Program-made: the position numbers and the translations under genes
Origin: Corynebacterium sp. TAE3-ERU12
GTDB taxonomy: Bacteria; Actinomycetota; Actinomycetes; Mycobacteriales; Mycobacteriaceae
NCBI RefSeq assembly: GCF_019209905.1
Contig: NZ_JAHUTM010000001.1
Location: 434,001-498,000 of the forward strand
Reading direction: 5' to 3'
Length of the DNA: 64,000 nucleotides
The notes under the pieces: generated by a model
Told to the model about the DNA's origin: nothing
Seen by the model: only the letters and a program-made list of their open reading frames with translations
Database searches by the model: none
In this document: one piece after another, positions 8,333-16,284 of the stretch
Position numbering within the stretch: position 1 is the stretch's first letter
Layout: the number at the start of each line of letters is the position of its first letter

Positions 8333-11300
8333 GTGGCGGTCAGTCAGCAGCAACACGCGCGACTCGGCGAAGGGGAGCGGGGCGCCGACTCCGGCGCGGC
8401 CGAATTACGCCGACCAGCACCACTGAGCCCACAACCACCACCGCTTGTCGATGGGGAGATCCGGCCTGAGCCGCCACCGGAGGCACCAGAGCCGCAACGC
8501 ACCCCGTTGGTGCGGATTCTGCTGCCCATCGTGATGCTCGTCGGTGTGGGCGGCATGGTTGCGGTGATGGTGGTCTCCGGGGCGGCGCGCAACCCCATGA
8601 CCTTCCTGTTTCCCGTGCTCATGGTGGTATCCACCGTCGGCATGCTCGCAGGTGGAGCGCAGCGCGGCACTGACTTATCGGCGATCCGGCGCGACTACCA
8701 GCGGCATCTGGTGTCCGTGCGGCGCGCAATTGTGCAGGCCGTCAACGCGCAGCGCACCCATATGGCACATGTCCACCCAGACCCGGGGGACTTGTGGAGT
8801 CTTACTGGCACCCAGCGGCTGTGGGAACGCAGGGCCGGCGATGATCGCTTCGGCCAGGTGCGTGTCGGTCGCGGTGTGATGTCCCCGGCCACCCCGGTTG
8901 TCGCCCCGGATATTGCTGCCCCGGACACACTCGACCCGGTTGGCGCGGTGGCGCTGCGCCGCATCATCCGGTCCTCACGTTCAGTGCCGGACCTGCCGAT
9001 TGCTGTTGCTCTGCCGGACTTTCCGGTCATCGCTTTCGCCGGCGCCCCGGCCGATACCCGGGAGGTGGCCAATGCTGTCATCGCGCACCTGCTCACCTTC
9101 CACCACCCCGATGATTGTGCGGTGAGTACCTGGGGTGGTTCTGAACACTGGCAGTGGCTGAAATGGGCGCCGCACTACCACCCGTTGCGGCCGACCAAGG
9201 CTGGTGTGGAACTCGTGCGCAAAGGTGCCGCGCCGCAGCTCACGGTGGTTATTGTCGATGGCGATGCCGACGCCGACGCCCTGCTGAGCGCTACCTTGAA
9301 CCGCCCCGGGTGGGTGATAATCCACACCAGCGCCAGCGGCGGTGCACTCTGGGATGCCGCCATCGACCGGGGCCTGGCAATCACGCTTGCCGACGGCCGC
9401 ATCATCGTCGCCACCGCAACCGGCGATGAAGATATCGCCGCCGCCGATACCCTCGGGCCAGCCAGCGCGGAAGCTCTCGCTCGCAGGCTATGCGGCCGGC
9501 ACACCACGACCGATACCGATGAAGGCCCCAGGCGCGAACCCGTACTTGCCGAACTGGGCCTCGACCCACCGCCGCCGCAGATCGATGCGCCCGCACGCCT
9601 TGGCCGCGACCGGCTGCGCATCCCCATTGGTGTCACACCCGAGGGTTCAGTGGTGCACCTGGACATGAAGGAAGCGGCCGAAGGCGGCGTCGGGCCGCAC
9701 GGGCTGTGTATCGGAGCTACCGGCAGCGGCAAGTCCGAGATCCTGCGCACCGTTGTTATTGCTCTGGCCAGCACACATCCGCCCGAACAACTCAATTTTG
9801 TGCTCGTCGATTTCAAAGGCGGCGCCACCTTCCTTGGCGTTGAACACCTGCCGCATGTCAGCGCGCTGATAACAAACCTGGCCGATGAACTCGACCTGGT
9901 AGACCGCATGCACGACGCCATTACCGGTGAGATGACCCGGCGCCAAGAAGTGCTCCGCGCCGCCGGTGGCTTTGCAGGTGTGGCTGAATACGAGGCAGCC
10001 CGACGCGCCGGGCGCACCGATCTTGAGCCACTACCCGCCCTGGTCATTGTGGTCGATGAGTTCTCCGAACTTTTGGGCCACCGCCCAGAGTTTGCCGAAC
10101 TTTTCGTCGCCGTTGGCCGACTGGGCCGTTCGCTGCATATGCACTTATTGTTGGCCTCACAGCGCCTGGAGGAGGGGCGGCTGCGTGGTCTTGACTCGCA
10201 CCTGTCGTACCGCATTGGTTTGAAAACTTTCTCCGCAGCGGAATCCCGCACCGTCTTAGGCGTGCCGGATGCGCACACGCTGCCCAGCCAACCAGGTGCG
10301 GGCTTCCTCAAAACCGATGCCGATAACCCAGTGCGGTTCCGGGCCGCCTATGTCTCCGGCCCGCCGCCGGTGGGGGTGCGGCCACGCGGCGGTGGCGATG
10401 CCGACGGCACAGTCGGGGTGGTGCCCTTCGTGCTGCCTACCGCTGATACGCCGGACACCACGCCCGCACCGCCCGCGCCGGTCGCGCCCGGCAACGCAGC
10501 AAAGGACGACACCACCACCCTCAGTGCCGCAGTGGCCGCCATGCAGCACTACCAGGACCGTGCCCACCAGGTGTGGCTGCCGCCGCTGCCGGACTCGGTC
10601 AGTCTCGACGAACTGCCCGCGGACCCGAATGAGGCGCCGCTGACCGCCACTATCGGCATGATCGACAACCCACTGCAGCAGCGCCAAGATCCCCGGATTG
10701 TGGACCTGCGCGGTGCCGGTGGCCACGTTGCCGTCGTCGGTGCGCCCCGCAGCGGCAAAACCACCACCTTGCGCACACTCATGCTCGCAATGGCCAGAAC
10801 GACCAGCGCTGATGCCCTTGAGATGCACATCGTTGACTACGGTGCGGGCGGGCTGGCGGACCTGCAGGCCCTGCCGCATGTCAGTTCTGTTGCCCACCGC
10901 GGTGATACCGACCGCATCACCCGCACCATCGCCGCCATCGATGCCCGCATCGCCCAGCGGGAGAGCCACAATAGGCAGAACGGGTGGCATAGCGCTGCAG
11001 CTGCCCGCGCCGCCGGGGTCAGTGACATTGTGCTGGTCATCGATAATTTCCCGGCACTGCGCACGGACCACCAGGACCTGGCTGACCGGGTGCAGCGGAT
11101 CATTGCCGACGGGTTGGCGGTCGGCATCCATATTGCGGTGTCCGCGCACAGGTGGACAGAGCTGCGCCCAGCAATCCGCGACCTGCTGGGAACCCGGCTT
11201 GAGCTGCGCCAGGCCGAGGCGATCGACTCCATCTACGACCGCAAGCGGGCCCGCGCGGTGCCGCAGTCGCCGGGCCGGGGCTTGGCCGAGGGTGGTTTGG

Positions 11301-12163
11301 CGATGCTCGTCGCCGAGACCACCCCGTCGGATAGCCAACAGACCGCGCAGGCCTGCCGCGACCGCGGTGACCAGGATGTCGAACAGCTGCGGATGTTGCC
11401 TGAGTATGTGGGTCTCGTGGAGGTGCGTGGGCATGCCGACGTGGCCGACGTGGCCGAGACGACGGCAGTGGTACCCATCGGCTTGGATGAGGCGGCCCTG
11501 GCCCCGGTGTTCTTCCGCCCCGATTCGGACCGACACCTTATTATTGTCGGCTCCGCCGGGTCTGGCCGCACCAGCACTCTGCGTACGGTGATTGCTGGCC
11601 TGCTCGAGGCCACACCATCGGTGAAGTGCGTGGTTGTCGATTATCGCCGCGGCCTGCTGGAGACCGTGCCCGCCGACCGCCTGGCCGGGTACGCCGGCTC
11701 AGCTGCCGTGGCCGAGCCGATGATCGCTGAGCTCGCCCAGGTGCTGCGGGATCGGTTGCCTGGCCCGGATATCACCCCAGCCCAGTTGGCGGCCCGGGAC
11801 TGGTGGGACGGCCCCGAGATCGCCGTGGTGGTGGATGACTATGACCTGGTCAGTGGTTTTGGCCGCAACCCGCTCGCCCCACTAGCGGAGTGCATTGCCC
11901 ACGCTGCCGATATTGGGCTGCACCTCATCATTGCCCGCCGGATTGGTGGCGCGGTGCGTGCGCTGCATGACCAGGTGCTCGGCGGGGTGCGCAACCAGGG
12001 TGCTGTGGCGCTGGTGCTGGACGGCACCCGGGAGGATGGCCCGATCTTCGGTGTGAACCCAGATGCCCGCCCGCCGGGCCGGGGGCGGTGGGTCGCCCAT
12101 GGCCGCCCGCCGGTGGTGGTTCAGGTCGCTACTGATGAGCCTGCCGCGGAGGAGAAATCATGA
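8333..12163 (+). CDS. eccC: Type VII secretion FtsK/SpoIIIE-type ATPase EccC (undivided)
   Basis: A 1276-residue motor ATPase in one polypeptide, as in ESX-4-like systems (many ESX loci split it into EccCa/EccCb). Two TM helices lie at about residues 60-100, followed by three P-loop domains: GATGSGKS at 461-468 with Walker B VIVVDEF; GAPRSGKT at about 803 with VLVIDNF; and GSAGSGRT at about 1073 with VVVDDYD. The third P-loop has Arg in place of the catalytic Lys. The start is the GTG at 8333 because a six-G SD (8321-8326) precedes it; the upstream in-frame ATG at 8132 lies inside eccD on the other strand. TATGCT (8288-8293) is a candidate -10. The stop overlaps the next start by 4 bases. Confidence 0.93.
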   Translation: MAVSQQQHARLGEGERGADSGAAELRRPAPLSPQPPPLVDGEIRPEPPPEAPEPQRTPLVRILLPIVMLVGVGGMVAVMVVSGAARNPMTFLFPVLMVVSTVGMLAGGAQRGTDLSAIRRDYQRHLVSVRRAIVQAVNAQRTHMAHVHPDPGDLWSLTGTQRLWERRAGDDRFGQVRVGRGVMSPATPVVAPDIAAPDTLDPVGAVALRRIIRSSRSVPDLPIAVALPDFPVIAFAGAPADTREVANAVIAHLLTFHHPDDCAVSTWGGSEHWQWLKWAPHYHPLRPTKAGVELVRKGAAPQLTVVIVDGDADADALLSATLNRPGWVIIHTSASGGALWDAAIDRGLAITLADGRIIVATATGDEDIAAADTLGPASAEALARRLCGRHTTTDTDEGPRREPVLAELGLDPPPPQIDAPARLGRDRLRIPIGVTPEGSVVHLDMKEAAEGGVGPHGLCIGATGSGKSEILRTVVIALASTHPPEQLNFVLVDFKGGATFLGVEHLPHVSALITNLADELDLVDRMHDAITGEMTRRQEVLRAAGGFAGVAEYEAARRAGRTDLEPLPALVIVVDEFSELLGHRPEFAELFVAVGRLGRSLHMHLLLASQRLEEGRLRGLDSHLSYRIGLKTFSAAESRTVLGVPDAHTLPSQPGAGFLKTDADNPVRFRAAYVSGPPPVGVRPRGGGDADGTVGVVPFVLPTADTPDTTPAPPAPVAPGNAAKDDTTTLSAAVAAMQHYQDRAHQVWLPPLPDSVSLDELPADPNEAPLTATIGMIDNPLQQRQDPRIVDLRGAGGHVAVVGAPRSGKTTTLRTLMLAMARTTSADALEMHIVDYGAGGLADLQALPHVSSVAHRGDTDRITRTIAAIDARIAQRESHNRQNGWHSAAAARAAGVSDIVLVIDNFPALRTDHQDLADRVQRIIADGLAVGIHIAVSAHRWTELRPAIRDLLGTRLELRQAEAIDSIYDRKRARAVPQSPGRGLAEGGLAMLVAETTPSDSQQTAQACRDRGDQDVEQLRMLPEYVGLVEVRGHADVADVAETTAVVPIGLDEAALAPVFFRPDSDRHLIIVGSAGSGRTSTLRTVIAGLLEATPSVKCVVVDYRRGLLETVPADRLAGYAGSAAVAEPMIAELAQVLRDRLPGPDITPAQLAARDWWDGPEIAVVVDDYDLVSGFGRNPLAPLAECIAHAADIGLHLIIARRIGGAVRALHDQVLGGVRNQGAVALVLDGTREDGPIFGVNPDARPPGRGRWVAHGRPPVVVQVATDEPAAEEKS

Positions 12164-13380
12164 CCGGCACCGCACCCGGTGTGCTGCATTATTGGGGGCC
12201 ACACACCAGCGACCCGGATGGGGACGACGAGGCCATCGCCCGTGCGCTGCGCAGCTGTGGTGCTGTGCGGGTGGTCATCACCCCGTCGTATTGGGGCCGA
12301 CACCGCACCGAGCTGCTGCAGGCTGCATTACATGAGCACATCGACGCTGACGAGGTGCCGTGTGTGCCCCTGGCCGAGGCGCTGAGCAGGCTGGAAGCAC
12401 CTATCGCGAAGCGCAGCGTGCTCGCCGAGGTGGAGCCGCACCGCATCTGTATCACTGAGCTCGACTACGACGGTGGGACCAACCAGTCCACACTGCTGCA
12501 CCACACCGGCCGGCCCGCCGATATTATTCGGCAGTTCGTCGACGATGCCGACGCGGAGTACATCATCGCTGGTCCGCCCCAGGTGGTCGACGAGCTGCGC
12601 AGGCGGAATCTGCTGGTCTATGCCGTGCCCACAGATGTGCTTGCCGACGCTGTGGGCTGTGTCAACGAGATTGCCACCATCGCTGAAGAGGATCTGGAAG
12701 ATGATCTGCAACCGGCCGATCCGGATGAACATATTGACCAACTGCGCCGGCGCGCTGAAAACGCCGGCAAGCACCAAACAGAGCGGGGCGACACAACTAT
12801 CGCGGTGGCGGCTACTGTCGGCGCAGTCGTGGTTGTGGCAGCTATTGGGGTGTGGGCGGTGCTGTCGGGAGTACCCGATAGAGCCATCGATGCTGCTGTG
12901 GCCGAAGCCGCACCGGAGCCCACAACGTCGGCAAGCACATTCACCACCCAAAAACCCACTCCAGTGCCGCCACGCACCGTGGAATTGCGTGGGGCCGGGG
13001 CAGTGATCACCATGCCGAAGGGCTGGGATGTTGTTCCCGGGGCGATCGACGCAATGCTGGTAGTCCACGACGGCGGGGATATGCGCATTGCTGTCTCAGT
13101 CGCCGATATTGAGCCTGATGTGGACCTCGATGTGCTGCGCAGTGAGCTTTCACGACGCGCCGATAGTGACCCGGAGGTCTCGGCGGTACGGGCAGCGACA
13201 GTAACCGGGATGCCGATGGTGCTCTACGACCAACGGCCCGGCGATGACACCGTGGTGCTGTGGCATAACCACATCTCCGATGGGGTGCAGGTCAGCGTGG
13301 GTTGCCAGGTGCGCGGGGCAGTGCGCCCGGAACAACGCACCGTCTGCGCCGAGGCGGCACGCTCAGCACGCCGGGGGTAG
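12160..13380 (+). CDS. Type VII secretion-associated protein, Rv3446c-like
   Basis: A 406-residue protein with a soluble N-terminal domain (about residues 1-200), one TM helix at about 213-232, and an extracytoplasmic C-terminal domain. The arrangement and its position directly after eccC (ATGA overlap at 12160-12163) match the Rv3446c-type ESX-4-associated proteins. Their function is not established. The N-terminal domain contains no recognisable catalytic motif. Co-transcribed with eccC; the following esx genes have their own promoter. Confidence 0.8.
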   Translation: MTGTAPGVLHYWGPHTSDPDGDDEAIARALRSCGAVRVVITPSYWGRHRTELLQAALHEHIDADEVPCVPLAEALSRLEAPIAKRSVLAEVEPHRICITELDYDGGTNQSTLLHHTGRPADIIRQFVDDADAEYIIAGPPQVVDELRRRNLLVYAVPTDVLADAVGCVNEIATIAEEDLEDDLQPADPDEHIDQLRRRAENAGKHQTERGDTTIAVAATVGAVVVVAAIGVWAVLSGVPDRAIDAAVAEAAPEPTTSASTFTTQKPTPVPPRTVELRGAGAVITMPKGWDVVPGAIDAMLVVHDGGDMRIAVSVADIEPDVDLDVLRSELSRRADSDPEVSAVRAATVTGMPMVLYDQRPGDDTVVLWHNHISDGVQVSVGCQVRGAVRPEQRTVCAEAARSARRG

Positions 13381-13406
13381 CCCAGGGGTAGTGGCGGGAA
13401 AAAGAC

Positions 13407-13445
13407 GGAACCGTTGACCCCACTCGTGGCGTCAAAGAAGTGACA
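13407..13445 (+). promoter_or_regulatory. Candidate SigM-type ECF promoter of the esx pair
   Basis: GGAAC at 13407-13411, an 18-base spacer, then CGTCA at 13430-13434. This fits the GGAAC-N16-18-CGTCR pattern reported for Mycobacterium tuberculosis SigM, a sigma factor known to drive esx genes including the ESX-4 pair. A block of the same length with 28 of 39 identical positions lies at 31425-31463, upstream of another operon. The first WXG100 start is about 65 bases downstream. The identity of the sigma factor is inference. Confidence 0.6.
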
Positions 13446-13508
13446 GCCCGGAAAAGCCGGCGCTGACACGAGCCCGGGGGCAGACTCCGGGAAGAAAGGG
13501 GGGAACGC

Positions 13509-13838
13509 GTGAGCAACGCAATCTTTGCCAGCGAAACCAGCACTATGGTCACCACCGCCGGGGCCGTCGACGGCGTCAACGCCGAGGTCCAGGGGGAACT
13601 TAACCGCCTGCGCGGCACTGTCGACGGTCTCGCCGGTCAGTGGCAGGGCCAAGCCAAGACCGCCTTCGATGACCTGATGGTGCGGTGGGATATGGCAGCC
13701 CAGCAGCTCTCCGGGGCATTGGGGGATATCTCAGAAACCATCCGGGCGAACTCACGGTCCTTCGACGCCGGTGAAGACGCCGGTGTTGCCGATGTCAATC
13801 AAGTCGCAGCCGGCGGGGCCGGTCTGCTCAACCTCTAA
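13509..13838 (+). CDS. esxB: WXG100 protein, EsxB/CFP-10-like
   Basis: A 109-residue helical-hairpin secretion substrate with the turn motif W45-Q46-G47 and amphipathic helices on both sides. The tail has F-D-A-G-E (residues 85-89), a Phe variant of the YxxxD/E type VII export signal, which suggests that this is the CFP-10-like partner. GTG start with a six-G SD (13498-13503) five bases upstream. Followed by a second WXG100 gene 32 bases later; the two products are expected to form a heterodimer exported by the adjacent Ecc machine. Confidence 0.88.
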   Translation: MSNAIFASETSTMVTTAGAVDGVNAEVQGELNRLRGTVDGLAGQWQGQAKTAFDDLMVRWDMAAQQLSGALGDISETIRANSRSFDAGEDAGVADVNQVAAGGAGLLNL

Positions 13839-13870
13839 GCACCAGTCACAAAAATCGGGGGAGAATAATA

Positions 13871-14161
13871 ATGTCTGACACCATCCGCTATAACTTCGGC
13901 GGCATTGCCGCTGGCGTCGACGATATCCGCGGCACCTCAGCCCGCATCCAGGGCCTGCTTGATGAACTCAAGGCCCGCATCCAGCCCATGGTGGCCACCT
14001 GGGAAGGCGAGTCCGCCACCGCCTACCAGGACGCCCAGCACCGCTGGGATACTGCAGCAGCTGAACTGAACCTGATCCTGGAATCCATCGCCCGCGTCGT
14101 CGGCGAGGGCAATGACCGCATGGCCGATATCAACCGCCAGGCCGCAGCAAGCTGGGCCTAG
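13871..14161 (+). CDS. esxA: WXG100 protein, EsxA/ESAT-6-like
   Basis: A 96-residue protein, the canonical ESAT-6 length, with the turn motif W44-E45-G46 and flanking helices. No YxxxD/E signal is visible, consistent with being exported only in complex with the preceding WXG100 protein. ATG 13871 has a GGGGG tract (13857-13861) nine bases upstream. A strong terminator hairpin follows immediately. Confidence 0.9.
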   Translation: MSDTIRYNFGGIAAGVDDIRGTSARIQGLLDELKARIQPMVATWEGESATAYQDAQHRWDTAAAELNLILESIARVVGEGNDRMADINRQAAASWA

Positions 14162-14172
14162 CGTTAGTGCTG

Positions 14173-14207
14173 AAGCGGCAGAGCGGTTTCACCGCTCTGC
14201 CGCTTTG
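14173..14207 (+). terminator. Rho-independent-type terminator after the esx pair
   Basis: A perfect 15-bp stem (14173-14187 with 14191-14205) around a TTC loop, followed by a short T-containing tail. It ends the esx transcript 12 bases after the esxA stop. Confidence 0.85.
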
Positions 14208-14226
14208 TTGTGGGGCAGCTAGGTAA

Positions 14227-14580
14227 TTAGTTCGACTGCGTGGCTGCTCGTGCGAGCGGCACCAGCGCTAAACCAACCAACGGGTACAGCAGTAACGATG
14301 GCGCAAAGATATAGGGCTCAGCCATGTGCTCGAGATACCAGTACACCAGATAAAAACCGGTGATGATGACAACTGGGAGTGCGAACAGGAAGTACTTGGT
14401 GGGTACTTTTCGCAGGACGACGTCGAACAGCGCCCCCAGTATCGCGCCAACACCTAGGTGCAGCGCGATCATGTGGAATACCGGCAGTGTCTCGTAGTCG
14501 ACATCAGGCCATGGGATGAAGCTGATGACGGTAGCGATAACGCCAGCAATGAGTAGGGCCGTTGCGGGTTTTCTATCCAT
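14227..14580 (-). CDS. Small four-TM membrane protein, unknown function
   Basis: Read from ATG 14580 this is 117 residues with four hydrophobic segments (roughly residues 6-24, 32-55, 62-82 and 90-110) and almost no soluble part. The frame continues upstream to 14649, but those residues are basic and uncharacteristic of a membrane start. A GAGGAAGG tract lies about 15 bases upstream of ATG 14580, rather far for an SD, so the start is uncertain. It is convergent with the esx operon. I do not recognise a family. Confidence 0.6.
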   Translation of the reverse strand: MDRKPATALLIAGVIATVISFIPWPDVDYETLPVFHMIALHLGVGAILGALFDVVLRKVPTKYFLFALPVVIITGFYLVYWYLEHMAEPYIFAPSLLLYPLVGLALVPLARAATQSN

Positions 14581-15136
14581 GCGCTCGGAGATGTCCTTCC
14601 TCGCTGTAGTTAGTAGAGAACGGCACGTAATTCCTGGCGTGGAAGGCAACTACGGCTTGTTAGCCGTTACGAGGCAGGTGAAACGGCGCGGATCTCATCG
14701 ATGGGGATAGACCCTTGTGCACACCAGTCGCATCTCCTGCCTCAGTCGGCTGTCACACGCGCTTATAACAGCTTTATCATTCCTGTCGGTGTGTTCATAG
14801 CACTAACCATGTCGAGCGCAGGCGCCCGAAAAGTCCGCGTTTACCCCAGGGGCTGGGAATTGGTCGGGGGAGTTGGTGCAGTAGTCGTGAAGTGCGCCTC
14901 GGGACGGAAGCTATACGTAGCCCCGCGGTGGCGTGATTCCGTCTCTGTCGCTTCGTAGCCCAATCCGCCCAGACTTTGGTACATCCGGGCAGGCGGTGTA
15001 CCTTGGTGGAGTTGCGTACAGGAAGCGATGGCCGGTACCGGTCATTGCGCACGCCTTTTCTCGGGTCTCCACCGGCCGCCGGGGTGAGGTTGGACTGTAT
15101 GCCTGGCCGGCAGTACCTGCAAAAGAAGGAGTCAAT
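14581..15136. other. 556-base gap upstream of rplM
   Basis: No convincing gene: the short open frames here have poor composition and no SD. Visible structure: a small hairpin ACGGCT/AGCCGT (14652-14667), an 8-base inverted repeat with a long loop (GAGGCAGG 14671-14678, CCTGCCTC 14736-14743), and the rplM promoter near the right end. No tRNA or known riboswitch could be recognised. Confidence 0.6.
14976..15004 (+). promoter_or_regulatory. Candidate rplM-rpsI promoter
   Basis: TTGGTA (14976-14981), a 17-base spacer and TACCTT (14999-15004) give a good sigma-A-type promoter. Transcription would begin near 15011, leaving a leader of roughly 125 bases before rplM, long enough for the leader-mediated control often seen in ribosomal protein operons. 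No specific leader structure was identified. Confidence 0.55.
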
Positions 15137-15580
15137 GTGACTACTTTCCACCCCAAGGACGGTGACATCGAGCGCAAGTGGTACGTCATCGACGCCACTG
15201 ATGTGCGCCTCGGCCGTCTGGCTACGCACGCCGCCTCTTTGCTGCGCGGTAAGCGCAAGCCCTACTTCGCCCCCAATGTTGACTGCGGTGACCACGTCAT
15301 CATCATCAACGCCGATAAGGTCGACGTCCCGGCCTCCAAGCGCGCTAAGGAAATGCGCTACCGCCACTCCGGTTTCCCGGGTGGTCTGAAGTCCATGACC
15401 CTCGGTCGTTCCCTTGATGTTCACCCGCAGCGCGTCATCTTCGAAGCCATTGAAGGCATGATGCCGCACAATAAGCTGTCCCGTGCCTCCATCAAGAAGC
15501 TGCACATCTACACCGGTAGCGAGCACCCCTACGCCGGTCAGCAGCCCGAGAACTACGAGATCAAGGCGGTGTCCCAGTGA
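15137..15580 (+). CDS. rplM: 50S ribosomal protein L13
   Basis: A 147-residue protein of normal L13 length, starting [10 protein letters not shown] and containing the conserved [15 protein letters not shown] (about residues 15-29) and the ARE-like core. The start is GTG 15137, six bases after AGAAGGAG (15124-15131). An ATG two bases earlier (15135) is followed at once by TGA and cannot encode the protein. The frame is open back to 14933, but that extension is not L13-like. The stop overlaps the rpsI start by 4 bases (GTGA), so rplM and rpsI are coupled. Confidence 0.96.
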   Translation: MTTFHPKDGDIERKWYVIDATDVRLGRLATHAASLLRGKRKPYFAPNVDCGDHVIIINADKVDVPASKRAKEMRYRHSGFPGGLKSMTLGRSLDVHPQRVIFEAIEGMMPHNKLSRASIKKLHIYTGSEHPYAGQQPENYEIKAVSQ

Positions 15581-16143
15581 CCAACCCCGAGAACAACGGC
15601 GCCGGCGCCGAAGAGAACACCGAGGCCACCTTCGATGACGTGCAGGCCGCTGCCGCCTCCGCCACCGAGGACCTGACCTCGACCATCGGCGATGTTGTCG
15701 CCGAGGAAGAGGCTCCCGCCGAGGAGTCCATCGCCCAGGTTCAGCCGGCCACCCTGGAAAACCCCATCCAGACCGTCGGTCGTCGTAAGCGCGCCGTCGC
15801 TCGCGTCATCCTGACCGCCGGCACCGGCAAGATCGAATGCAATGGTCGCGCCCTGGACGAATACTTCCCGTCCAAGCTGCACCAGCAGGAGATCAAGGAC
15901 CCGCTGGTCCTGCTGGAGCGCGAGAACCAGTTCGACATCCGTGCTCGTATTCACGGCGGTGGCCCCTCCGGCCAGGCCGGCGCCCTGCGCCTGGCTATCG
16001 CCCGTGCTCTTAACGAGTACAACCCCGAGGAGCGCAGCCAGCTCAAGAAGGCCGGCTTCCTCACCCGCGACGCCCGCGCCGTCGAGCGCAAGAAGGCCGG
16101 TCTGCACAAGGCCCGTCGCGCACCGCAGTACTCGAAGCGTTAA
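15577..16143 (+). CDS. rpsI: 30S ribosomal protein S9
   Basis: A 188-residue protein. The S9 core starts at about residue 63 ([14 protein letters not shown]) and ends with the classic QYSKR tail that reaches the P-site tRNA. The first ~60 residues are an acidic, Ala/Glu-rich extension, common in corynebacterial and mycobacterial S9. The GTG start overlaps the rplM stop. Followed by a strong terminator. Confidence 0.96.
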   Translation: MTNPENNGAGAEENTEATFDDVQAAAASATEDLTSTIGDVVAEEEAPAEESIAQVQPATLENPIQTVGRRKRAVARVILTAGTGKIECNGRALDEYFPSKLHQQEIKDPLVLLERENQFDIRARIHGGGPSGQAGALRLAIARALNEYNPEERSQLKKAGFLTRDARAVERKKAGLHKARRAPQYSKR

Positions 16144-16159
16144 TCCTCGATTTACTGCG

Positions 16160-16197
16160 AAAACGCCCCGTCCACTTCATTGTGGATGGGGCGTTTT
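16160..16197 (+). terminator. Terminator of the rplM-rpsI operon
   Basis: A 16-bp stem (16160-16175 with 16182-16197, one G-T pair) around a six-base loop, with an A tract on the left and TTTT on the right; this is a typical intrinsic terminator 16 bases after rpsI and could also work on the other strand. Confidence 0.88.
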
Positions 16198-16284
16198 GGC
16201 CTTTCTAGGAGCCGCAGCTACAACAAATTCACACCGGTTCTATATTGAGGGAATCCCTGCCGAGCCCACCAAGAGGTACCCACT

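Noticed and set aside
14671..14743. GAGGCAGG/CCTGCCTC inverted repeat as a structured RNA leader
   Set aside because: The loop is about 57 bases and no conserved riboswitch core is visible; the predicted rplM promoter lies downstream, so it would not be in the leader.
14701..14958. 85-residue open frame upstream of rplM
   Set aside because: No SD, no recognisable domain, and it lies in a low-coding-signal gap.
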